Source: an uncultured Prevotellaceae bacterium
Lineage (GTDB): Bacteria > Bacteroidota > Bacteroidia > Bacteroidales > Bacteroidaceae
Assembly: GCA_900315095.1 (NCBI GenBank)
Contig: OMXS01000005.1
Coordinates: 93,674 to 157,673 of the forward strand
Direction of reading: 5' to 3'
Length of the DNA: 64,000 bases
The notes under the pieces are model-generated. The model did no database searches. It was given only the letters and a program-made list of their open reading frames with translations, and had not been told where the DNA came from. Within the stretch, counting starts at the first letter, position 1. Each line of letters starts with the position of its first letter. A program made the position numbers and the translations under genes. Positions 16,927 through 24,263 of this stretch are shown here, piece by piece.

Positions 16927-18720
16927 ATGAAACGATCTTTTCTTTTAACTATTTACATTTCACTACTGCTCTTTTCACTACAGGCTTCTGCCTATGAGCA
17001 ATTGTCTATTGACATTAACGTAAATGGTCAGCAGCGAAACATGGTGGTCTTTATTCCAGATGTACTGCCTGCAAAATCACCGCTGTTCATCGTCACCCAT
17101 GGTATGAACCAAGACCCGGAATACCAGTATGGCTCCGACAAGATGTACATGCTGATTGACACCGAGAAGTTCGTCGTAGCATACCTGCGCAGCGATGGCA
17201 ATACATGGGATACCGGCGGCACGAAAGACCAGAACTTCGTCATCAAGGCAATCGATGAATTGGCAAACCTCTATGACATCGACAAAGACCGTGTGTATTG
17301 GTCTGGCTTCTCCATGGGTTCGATGCTCATCCACCATTGCATCGCCAACATGCAAAACAAGATTGCTGCCTTTGCTCCCACGAGCGGCATACAGTTCTCT
17401 GAGGAGCCCTGGAACAACTGCAGTAAGCCCGTAAACCTGCTTGAGGTCATTGCCTACGGCGACGAGACGTTCGGCTACGAGGAATATAATATTCATGGTT
17501 ACATCGAGAACTACGCCTTGCACGACAATCACACCCAGTACTCGAAAACCATAGGCTACAAGCCCACCAGTGGCAGTTGGTTTGACGGTGACCTGGAGAA
17601 ATGGACGGGAGGTCCAAACGGTGGCGAGGTGTGGCTCTATTCATATAACAACGGCGGCCACTGGCCCAATGATATTAATCCACGTCTCATCTGGAACTTC
17701 TGCAAACGCTTCACGCTTAATCAGCCCAAGGCGAGAATCACTCAGCCAGCAGGAGAGACTACCTATTTATATATGGGACCTGATGGCGAGGCCACATTCC
17801 CCGACATCACCATAGAAGCCACCGCTACGGCTACCGTTGGTGAGGTAGAGAAGGTAGAGTTCTATGATGGCAACACTCTATTAGAGACACTTACAGCCCA
17901 GCCTTACACCGCAACGCTGACTGCCCCACAAGCCGGACAACATGAGTTGCGCGTCGTGGTGACCGACACCAATGGAAAGAAGGGAGAGAGTTCGTGCGTG
18001 GTGAACTGCGTCGCTTCTACCAACTACGACATGATTCAGACGTTCACCACCGAGGGCATTGTGCCACAGAACTGGTACGTGTGCAACGGCAAGATTAAAC
18101 GTGTGGGCGGCGGACTTCCCTATTCCAATGGTTGTCGCCTTCTGCACTTCACGAACACGAAACGAGGCTTCGAATATGGACTCCTCGTGCAGAACCCTGG
18201 TGGCAAGGAAAAAAAAGCATGGGCTAAATTTGGCGACAATGCCGCACGTTCGTACATGACACTGCATGCAGGACATTATTCTATCAAAAGCAGGGTATGT
18301 AACTGGGACCAGCCAGATTTTACATCAGTCACCTACACCATAGAGGACCTCAACGGACAGGAAATGGCATCCAAGACTTTCACGCCCACCGTTAATATCG
18401 GTGGCGACACAAGCAACAGTTTCTCTGGCGGTAGGGGACAGACTTTCGATTTCGACATTCCTGAAACAGGTGAATATGTCTTCACTGTTTATACCGATGC
18501 CGTAAAGAATGCCGACTTCGTACTTGGAATGTCCACTATACAGGCCAAGTCGTTCGTTACAACAGGTATCAAGGAGATAAACACCAACTCTGAAAAAGTA
18601 CAGTCAAAGAAGAGCGGATGCTATGACCTCAGCGGTCGCAAGGTATCAGAAAGCAATACAACGAATGGTCTGAAACCAGGCATTTACATCATCAACGGAC
18701 GCAAAACCGTCATCCGATAA
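16927..18720 (+). CDS. Secreted CE1-like esterase with Ig-like and CBM-like domains and C-terminal tail
   Basis: This 597-aa protein has a type I signal peptide (cleavage after QASA). Residues about 25-260 form an alpha/beta hydrolase of the PHB-depolymerase/feruloyl-esterase (CE1) type. Visible are an oxyanion HGM segment, nucleophile Ser129 in GFSMG, a GDET acid segment and the NGGHWP histidine. An Ig-like domain follows (about 270-360, with VEKVEFYDGNTLLETLT), then a jelly-roll-like region (about 365-540). The last 35 residues (YDLSGRKV...GLKPGIYIINGR) match the Prevotella sorting-like tail. It probably removes feruloyl or acetyl groups from xylan side chains. It has its own promoter and runs against its neighbours, between two damaged propeller genes, which suggests it was inserted there. 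Confidence 0.8.
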   Translation: MKRSFLLTIYISLLLFSLQASAYEQLSIDINVNGQQRNMVVFIPDVLPAKSPLFIVTHGMNQDPEYQYGSDKMYMLIDTEKFVVAYLRSDGNTWDTGGTKDQNFVIKAIDELANLYDIDKDRVYWSGFSMGSMLIHHCIANMQNKIAAFAPTSGIQFSEEPWNNCSKPVNLLEVIAYGDETFGYEEYNIHGYIENYALHDNHTQYSKTIGYKPTSGSWFDGDLEKWTGGPNGGEVWLYSYNNGGHWPNDINPRLIWNFCKRFTLNQPKARITQPAGETTYLYMGPDGEATFPDITIEATATATVGEVEKVEFYDGNTLLETLTAQPYTATLTAPQAGQHELRVVVTDTNGKKGESSCVVNCVASTNYDMIQTFTTEGIVPQNWYVCNGKIKRVGGGLPYSNGCRLLHFTNTKRGFEYGLLVQNPGGKEKKAWAKFGDNAARSYMTLHAGHYSIKSRVCNWDQPDFTSVTYTIEDLNGQEMASKTFTPTVNIGGDTSNSFSGGRGQTFDFDIPETGEYVFTVYTDAVKNADFVLGMSTIQAKSFVTTGIKEINTNSEKVQSKKSGCYDLSGRKVSESNTTNGLKPGIYIINGRKTVIR

Positions 18721-18729
18721 TAGGATTAT

Positions 18730-18788
18730 TACTACGAATTACACGGATTGTCATTTTAAGATTCGTTCAATTCGCGTAATTCGTAGTA
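18730..18788. repeat. Imperfect inverted repeat downstream of the esterase
   Basis: The arm TACTACGAATTACACGGATT (18730-18749) pairs with AATTCGCGTAATTCGTAGTA (18769-18788), with two mismatches. This is a familiar dispersed intergenic repeat type. It starts 10 nt after the esterase stop codon and could end transcription from both sides. Confidence 0.75.
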
Positions 18789-18805
18789 TATATATAACTC
18801 GAAGT

Positions 18806-19690
18806 TTATTTAGTACTTACACGTTCCTCACTCTCGATTCTCCTGCTCATATCACGGGAATCGAGGTCCAAGGGGCGTGTGGCAAAGTCTGGAGTGTTAT
18901 ACGAATAGAGCAACCGGCGATAATACTGCTTGGGGTTGTGCTGTGGTAATAGGAAAGGCTTGGTGGCCTTACCATTCTCATCCAGGCAGGAGAAGTAGAT
19001 ACGGGTATAGAGACCATCGTCACGGCGACTGGTGAAAAGGAACCAGCGGCTGCCAGTGCTCCAGTTGTGCAGGCTCTCAGTCTGAGGGCTGTTCACGGTG
19101 TCCATAGGACGCGTCTCGCCAGTCTTCATGTCGAGTAGCCACAGGTCAGCCTCGGGATGCCATACCGAGAAATAGCCAAAGTCAGTCTGGGTGTACATGA
19201 TGTAGCGTCCGTCGTAAGAGGGACGGGGCCACGTAACGCTCTTGCCTGTGACAGTAGTATTGATGAGGGTATCAACCTGCTCGCCCAGACGTCCTGTATG
19301 GGCATTAAAGGCGACGCGACAGAGACTGTAACACTCTTTGTCATAGTCGGTGGGATAGAACTGCCGCTTGTCCTTGATATTTGGGAAGAACTGTCGAAGC
19401 AGTTTGGAAGAAAGCTTCTGGGCGAGAACGAAAAGAATGGCATAGGCCAAAGCCCCGTTGACAGGATTCAGGAAAAACTGTGCAATACATTCGCCCAAAT
19501 ACTGAGCCATTCCGCCTGGCAGCACAAGGCGCTCTGTCAGATAGTCGCAGTTCCATAGGAACAATACTGACATCTCCCTTGCCACTGGTATGAATGGATA
19601 GCCGAATAGCCAGAAACAGAACACCACGATGGCCAAAAGAGCCACCGCTACATGTTCCAAGTATCGGAATATGATGGCTTTTATACTCAT
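18806..19690 (-). CDS. Chimeric protein: DUF6057-like membrane N-terminus fused to beta-propeller C-terminus
   Basis: Residues 1 to about 104 match the N-terminus of the DUF6057-like proteins at 21183 and 24264: membrane segments and the LVLPGGMAQYLGECIAQFF motif. From about residue 108 (KRQFYPTDYDKE) the sequence switches in frame to the C-terminal half of the beta-propeller family, nearly the same as the remnant at 15822. The join is near 19365-19380. Everything from the rest of the membrane protein to the CxxCH motif of the propeller is missing. The simplest explanation is a deletion between an adjacent DUF6057-like gene and a propeller gene. The frame is open and starts 5 nt after the preceding gene, so it may still be translated. 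Function is unknown and probably lost. Confidence 0.8.
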   Translation of the reverse strand: MSIKAIIFRYLEHVAVALLAIVVFCFWLFGYPFIPVAREMSVLFLWNCDYLTERLVLPGGMAQYLGECIAQFFLNPVNGALAYAILFVLAQKLSSKLLRQFFPNIKDKRQFYPTDYDKECYSLCRVAFNAHTGRLGEQVDTLINTTVTGKSVTWPRPSYDGRYIMYTQTDFGYFSVWHPEADLWLLDMKTGETRPMDTVNSPQTESLHNWSTGSRWFLFTSRRDDGLYTRIYFSCLDENGKATKPFLLPQHNPKQYYRRLLYSYNTPDFATRPLDLDSRDMSRRIESEERVSTK

Positions 19691-19695
19691 AAGCT

Positions 19696-21186
19696 TTACT
19701 TGCGCACGCCTATGTCCTTGCGGTACTCATCGTTGATGACACTACTAGCCTTATTACCGTCAAAGCGAGTTGGACCAATGATGAAATCGGGCACATTGAA
19801 GGAAAGGAAACGGTCGCGATAGAAACGGCGCGGGTTTCGCTGCGGCAACATAAAAGCTTTGGTAACATTACCCTTGGCATCTATGTGACAAAAATAGGGC
19901 CGTGTGAAGAGACCATCGTCACGTCGTGAGCTGAGCACCATCCAACGTGAGTTCGTGCTCCAGTTGTGGAACGATTCGGTATCTTTAGAGTTAGCCGCAG
20001 TCATGGGACGGCTCTCCCCCGTAGAGAGGTCGAGCAGATAGAGGTCGGCCTCGTGATGCCAAATGCTGAATTGCCCGTAGTCGGAGAGAGTGTAACAGAG
20101 GTAACGCCCGTCGTAGGAGGGACGAGGGAAAGACACCGACTTATGTTGAGCCTCAGCATCGATAATGGTTTCTATACTGTCACCAAAGGTGCCTGTTGCG
20201 GGATCGAAATCGACGCGACAGAGGTTATAGCGTATTGAGTCAAGCTGATGACTGCCCTCAGGCAGAGCGCGTGCTGAACAGAAATAAAGCGAACGACCGT
20301 CAGCCGAGAAAACGGGGAATGTCTCATATATAGAGTCATTTTTGAGAAGGGGCGAGAGCAACAGCTCATTTTTCTCAACGTCATAGACCTGAAGGTCGGA
20401 GGCTGTATCAAAGACCTCGATGCGGTTGTGGTTGGCACTATGGAACAACTGGTTCGTAGTATTTGTAGAATAAGCGATATATCGTCCCGAAGGATGCCAG
20501 TATGGATAGACGCAAAGGCCGAGAGTCTGGTCGGTCTTAGTGTTGTAAGCGGTGACAGGGCCATAGTTTTGGCGCAGCAGCGTGGCACCATGAGGTCCAC
20601 GGATATGAAGACTCATGTCAGCAGGGTTACCACGGTTGAAGCTATGGCAGTTGACACATCCCTCGAACTGGGTGTTCTCAATCAACGGACGCTCATCGAA
20701 TGAGGAGAGGTCGCGTTCATAAATGCCCATCTTACTCCACACCTCGTAACCAGGCTCTATAAGACGATAACAGATGCCGTAGTCAATGCTGTCAGGACTG
20801 ACATATATTGAAAAAGGACGATAGGTGTGCCAGCCGTCGTCATACTTCGCCGAGACAGTAATGCTGAGCGAGCCACCACGGTTCTGCCCGAGCATATCTT
20901 TCCAGTCGTCAATGTCGAAATCGACAGACTCTTTTCCTTGGCTATGCAGGTTGTTTCCGTGACTATCTGTTATGACCGCATCGATACATGAAGCCTTCTC
21001 ATCTGCCATACAGAAGTCGAGAGGAGCAATGTTCACGGGTATAGTGACCCCGATGTAATCGGGATAGATATTAGGCTGAGCCGTCTCTTGCTTGGCATCG
21101 CTGACAGTCTCTGTACAAGCTGCCACGAGGTAAGAGGCAAGGAGCAAGAGGCAAGAGGCAAGAAGTATATGTAGAGTTCTTTTCAT
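19696..21186 (-). CDS. Beta-propeller (PD40/TolB-like) lipoprotein with CxxCH motif, copy B
   Basis: This 496-aa lipoprotein has a signal ending in LVAAC. After an Ig-like N-terminal part (about 40-150) comes CVNCHSF, a CxxCH motif of the c-type haem kind. Beta-propeller repeats follow (YPYWHPSGRYIAYSTN, PVFSADGRSLYF, SFPRPSYDGRYLCYT, LSSRRDDGLFTRPYF). Its ATG overlaps the TGA of the upstream membrane-protein gene by 4 nt (ATGA), so the two are translationally coupled. The hydrophobic core of the signal peptide is encoded by a heptamer repeat. The family occurs next to DUF6057 proteins in Bacteroidota; I know of no established function. Haem binding is inferred only from the motif. Confidence 0.75.
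   Translation of the reverse strand: MKRTLHILLASCLLLLASYLVAACTETVSDAKQETAQPNIYPDYIGVTIPVNIAPLDFCMADEKASCIDAVITDSHGNNLHSQGKESVDFDIDDWKDMLGQNRGGSLSITVSAKYDDGWHTYRPFSIYVSPDSIDYGICYRLIEPGYEVWSKMGIYERDLSSFDERPLIENTQFEGCVNCHSFNRGNPADMSLHIRGPHGATLLRQNYGPVTAYNTKTDQTLGLCVYPYWHPSGRYIAYSTNTTNQLFHSANHNRIEVFDTASDLQVYDVEKNELLLSPLLKNDSIYETFPVFSADGRSLYFCSARALPEGSHQLDSIRYNLCRVDFDPATGTFGDSIETIIDAEAQHKSVSFPRPSYDGRYLCYTLSDYGQFSIWHHEADLYLLDLSTGESRPMTAANSKDTESFHNWSTNSRWMVLSSRRDDGLFTRPYFCHIDAKGNVTKAFMLPQRNPRRFYRDRFLSFNVPDFIIGPTRFDGNKASSVINDEYRKDIGVRK
21127..21165. repeat. GAGGCAA heptamer repeat inside a signal-peptide coding region
   Basis: Heptamers GAGGTAA, GAGGCAA, GGAGCAA, GAGGCAA and GAGGCAA begin at 21127, 21134, 21141, 21148 and 21155, with a partial unit after them. 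On the minus strand they encode LLASCLLLLASY of the propeller lipoprotein signal peptide. Confidence 0.85.
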
Positions 21187-22721
21187 TGCTTGGTGGAAGT
21201 GTTTAATAGTAATTTATTATATCTTTCACGGTCATTTGTCAGTATATAGTAGGCCACCAGATATTGATATGCCAAACTATTGTCTTTGTTGCTGAAGTAA
21301 AGGCTTTCGAGCATATCAGGCGTCACATGGTCGCTGAAAAAAGCATTATCTTTATAGACAGACTTGCGCAGGTGTCCGTATTCGGGATGCTTGGCTATCG
21401 CCTCTTCATTACCCAACAGTTGTAATGTCTCATTCGCCCAGTCACTATAGAAAAGTGTCTTCTGCAGGGCCGTGAGATATTTTCGTGCCACCTCATAATT
21501 GCCGTTTATCAGGTTGGTCTGAGCCAATCGTTTGTAGCATCGTCCACTCTTCTGGAAGTCAAGAATCGCTTCCTGGGCCTCGAACACCGTTCGCTGTGCG
21601 ACATTTATCATACCCAACTGATAGAAGGCCTCGGCAGTAGGCAGAGGACTGGTAGCATCGCTTTGGACATCGGGTAAGAGACCCAAGATGCCGTTCTGGT
21701 TAAATTCAAACAGGTGGTCAGCGAGCAGACCATGCATACCCAAGGCAAGATTCTGCACCGTCACTCCAATCTGATTGTTAGGTTTTTCAGCGTTGATGGT
21801 GGCGAGTATGCGGTTCCATTGCTGGTGGCGCGCCATGAAGTCATATTGCATCACCTTCTCTGCCTTGAGATTGCTGTATTTCCATACAGCACAGAGACCA
21901 CAGAGGAAACAGAGGGCACAGAGTATAAGGGTTTTGAGGTTTTGAGACTTTGATGTTGCTGGTTTATTACAGAAACGGGCAATGAGTGCAAGGACGAAGA
22001 CTGACAGGGCAGCAGACCATAGCAGGACAGGAATCACCGTCGGGTAACGATAGTAATGTATGCCTGTCCATAGACTGCGGGGGGATACAGGAAGATGTGT
22101 TGACAGAATAACTATCATTATTCCCAACAGTACAATCGCTCCATAATACCATATAGAGTATTTATGTCGTGGAATCTGCAAAAGAAAGAACACCACACAT
22201 ACAGGACCCACTATCCAATAGAGTATAGGAACGGCGGCAAAGAGAAGAATGAGCCGCAGCCAGGGGGTTGGATGTTTGGGAGATTGGTCGTCTGGTCGTT
22301 CAGGAACTAGGGCAAAGAGGCATGAGGCGAGAAGAGTGAGCAAGACAGCCCAGACGCCGCCCAACAGCGCATTCTCGTCGAGCAAGAAAAGCCAAAGCAG
22401 AAACGAAGGGATGAAAGAAGCCCCCTCCCAACCTCCCCCCAAGGGGGAGAAGAGCCGCAGGACGAGGAGCTGTATGGCAGAGAGTAGGAGTGCGATGATC
22501 AGAGCGCCCACCCAGGCATAAAGGAAAAACTGCGTGCAGAAGCGTCCCAGCAGGTCGGCAACGCCGCCTGGCAGCCTGACGATGTCCCACACGTATGTGC
22601 TATCGAAAAGGAAAAGCTGATACTGCTCCTGATAATGCAGATGATGCGGATAGGCCAGCCCGAAAAAGAGAAGGACCGCCACACCGAAAAGGAGAGTATA
22701 TATACCACGCAGGTTCTTCAT
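21183..22721 (-). CDS. DUF6057-like polytopic membrane protein, copy B
   Basis: This 512-aa protein has about ten predicted hydrophobic helices in the first 270 residues and a soluble helical, TPR-like C-terminus (about 280-510, with GMINVAQRTVFEAQEAI and LLGNEEAIAKHPEYGHLRKSVY). The start shares the YPHHLHYQEQYQLFLF and RLPGGVADLLGRFCTQFF signature with its paralogs. I assign it to the DUF6057 group from memory of that signature. Four kinds of dispersed repeats are embedded in frame: a 9-bp tandem repeat (21890-21925), stretches near 22263-22336 and a C-rich palindrome (22421-22449). It overlaps the propeller gene downstream by 4 nt. Function unknown; a membrane partner of the propeller lipoprotein is the reasonable guess. 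Confidence 0.75.
   Translation of the reverse strand: MKNLRGIYTLLFGVAVLLFFGLAYPHHLHYQEQYQLFLFDSTYVWDIVRLPGGVADLLGRFCTQFFLYAWVGALIIALLLSAIQLLVLRLFSPLGGGWEGASFIPSFLLWLFLLDENALLGGVWAVLLTLLASCLFALVPERPDDQSPKHPTPWLRLILLFAAVPILYWIVGPVCVVFFLLQIPRHKYSIWYYGAIVLLGIMIVILSTHLPVSPRSLWTGIHYYRYPTVIPVLLWSAALSVFVLALIARFCNKPATSKSQNLKTLILCALCFLCGLCAVWKYSNLKAEKVMQYDFMARHQQWNRILATINAEKPNNQIGVTVQNLALGMHGLLADHLFEFNQNGILGLLPDVQSDATSPLPTAEAFYQLGMINVAQRTVFEAQEAILDFQKSGRCYKRLAQTNLINGNYEVARKYLTALQKTLFYSDWANETLQLLGNEEAIAKHPEYGHLRKSVYKDNAFFSDHVTPDMLESLYFSNKDNSLAYQYLVAYYILTNDRERYNKLLLNTSTKQ
21890..21925. repeat. 9-bp tandem repeat (CACAGAGNN x4) inside a coding region
   Basis: Units CACAGAGAC, CACAGAGGA, AACAGAGGG and CACAGAGTA follow each other without gaps. 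On the minus strand they encode the periodic peptide LCALCFLCGLCA within a membrane helix of the DUF6057-like protein. Confidence 0.85.
22421..22449. repeat. C-rich palindromic dispersed repeat inside a coding region
   Basis: The stretch CCCCCTCCCAACCTCCCC plus CCAAGGGGGAG is the kind of C-rich/G-rich repeat common between genes in Bacteroidota. Related sequence occurs at 27553-27594 and 35.9-36.7 kb. Here it is translated as SPLGGGWEGA in a loop of the membrane protein. Confidence 0.75.
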
Positions 22722-22741
22722 CTCTTAATTCTTAACTATTA

Positions 22742-24256
22742 TTACTTGTCAAATACCTTACTGAATTCATCTACAGTGATCTTGACTGGCTCAACCATGA
22801 ACTCTGGACGGTTGTAACTCTTCAAAAGACTGATATGCAACTCGGGGTCTTCCTGCGGCATGAGGAATGCCTTTTCCACCTTCCCATTGTTGAAATAGGC
22901 GAAATAGACACGGCTGTAGTTGTCATCGTCACGGCGACTGGCAAGCATAATCCAATGTCCGTTGCTCGACCACGAGGGATAACTGTCAGAATAGTCCTTG
23001 CTGTTCAGTCTCGAGAGGTCAATGGGCGAAGAGGTTTCCCAAGTGAGGGCAGTACCGGCATACTTGTCTATAGGGATGCAAACGATGTCGGCATCATGGT
23101 GTCTGCTGTGAAAACAGCCATACTGACCCAGAGCAAACAACAGATAGTGGCCATCGGGGCTGATGCGTGGCAACGTGACGCTCTTATTGGCGGAGGCTGC
23201 ATCATAGACGAGTTCCTCCTCGCCGAAGTTGTGCGTCTTCAGGTCGAACGAACGTCGAACGAGATTATATTGTATCTTTTGATAGGTGGTTCTGATATCT
23301 TTATCGCGCATTTCCTCAGGAAGCGGCACCGACTTGCAGTAATAGAGGTACTTGCCATCGGGCGACCAAGTAGGATACACCTCCAAGAGCGTGGAATCGT
23401 TGCTGACAATGCTTACCGAGTCGGTCTCAACATCATAGAGTATCATATCACTCGCCAAATCATAAACCTCAATTTTGTTAGGATTTGACGTGTGGAATGC
23501 CTGTCGTGTCAGATTGGTAGAGAAGGCTACCAACTTGGCAGTAGGATGCCATGACGGATAGACACCACCGGAAATGGTATAGTCGCGCTTCATATTGACT
23601 TTCGAGACCTTGCCATCGTTCACAATAACGGTACCTGCATTGGATAGACGCACATGAAAGAGCATGTTGTCAGTCTTGTAGTTCTGATAACTGTGGCAGT
23701 TAATGCACTGTCCCTTTTCCCTATCATTCATTGTAATCTCGTTGTTGAAAATCTGTGTTTCCTCAAACGAGATGAGGTTGCGCTGGGCAATCTCCATGAA
23801 GGTCCATGCAACATACGACGGTTCTATGAGACGATACGACACATATTCATCAATAGGCTCTTTAGCAACATGTATCTCAAACGGACTGAACAACAGCCAT
23901 TTGCCTTCTTTCTGGCCCCATACCTCTACCTTGATACTCTTACCCTTCGAGGCATTGAGCATGTCGTGCCATTCATCCTCTTGTATCTGAACCTTCACAC
24001 CGTTGCCGTAGGTCTGCTGCTTGCCATCGGGAGTAGTGAGACGTGCCACGCACTCTTCGTACTGGTCAACTGGGAGCATGAAATTTAGTGGTGCGATGTT
24101 GCAAGGCACGGTGACATCACAATAATCAGGGAAGATTGGTGGCAGCACTGAAGACGCGGAGGCGTCGGAGGGCACAGAGGGATGATTTGCGCACGATGAG
24201 AGGAACATCACGGCAAAGCCCAGCAATACAATGTAGGAGGATATAAATCTTTTCAT
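22742..24256 (-). CDS. Beta-propeller (PD40/TolB-like) lipoprotein with CxxCH motif, copy A
   Basis: This lipoprotein of about 504 aa starts best at 24256 (MKRFISSYIVLLGFAVMFLSSC); two upstream in-frame starts would overlap the preceding gene. The layout matches copy B: an Ig-like N-terminal part, CINCHSY (CxxCH), then propeller blades (YPSWHPTAKLVAFSTN, YPTWSPDGKYLYYC, TLPRISPDGHYLLFAL, LASRRDDDNYSRVYF). It lies 7 nt after the DUF6057-like gene at 24264 and 20 nt before the next one, so it belongs to the same transcript. It is the most diverged of the propeller copies. Function is not established; haem binding is inferred only from the motif. Confidence 0.75.
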   Translation of the reverse strand: MKRFISSYIVLLGFAVMFLSSCANHPSVPSDASASSVLPPIFPDYCDVTVPCNIAPLNFMLPVDQYEECVARLTTPDGKQQTYGNGVKVQIQEDEWHDMLNASKGKSIKVEVWGQKEGKWLLFSPFEIHVAKEPIDEYVSYRLIEPSYVAWTFMEIAQRNLISFEETQIFNNEITMNDREKGQCINCHSYQNYKTDNMLFHVRLSNAGTVIVNDGKVSKVNMKRDYTISGGVYPSWHPTAKLVAFSTNLTRQAFHTSNPNKIEVYDLASDMILYDVETDSVSIVSNDSTLLEVYPTWSPDGKYLYYCKSVPLPEEMRDKDIRTTYQKIQYNLVRRSFDLKTHNFGEEELVYDAASANKSVTLPRISPDGHYLLFALGQYGCFHSRHHDADIVCIPIDKYAGTALTWETSSPIDLSRLNSKDYSDSYPSWSSNGHWIMLASRRDDDNYSRVYFAYFNNGKVEKAFLMPQEDPELHISLLKSYNRPEFMVEPVKITVDEFSKVFDK

Positions 24257-24263
24257 TGTTTTC

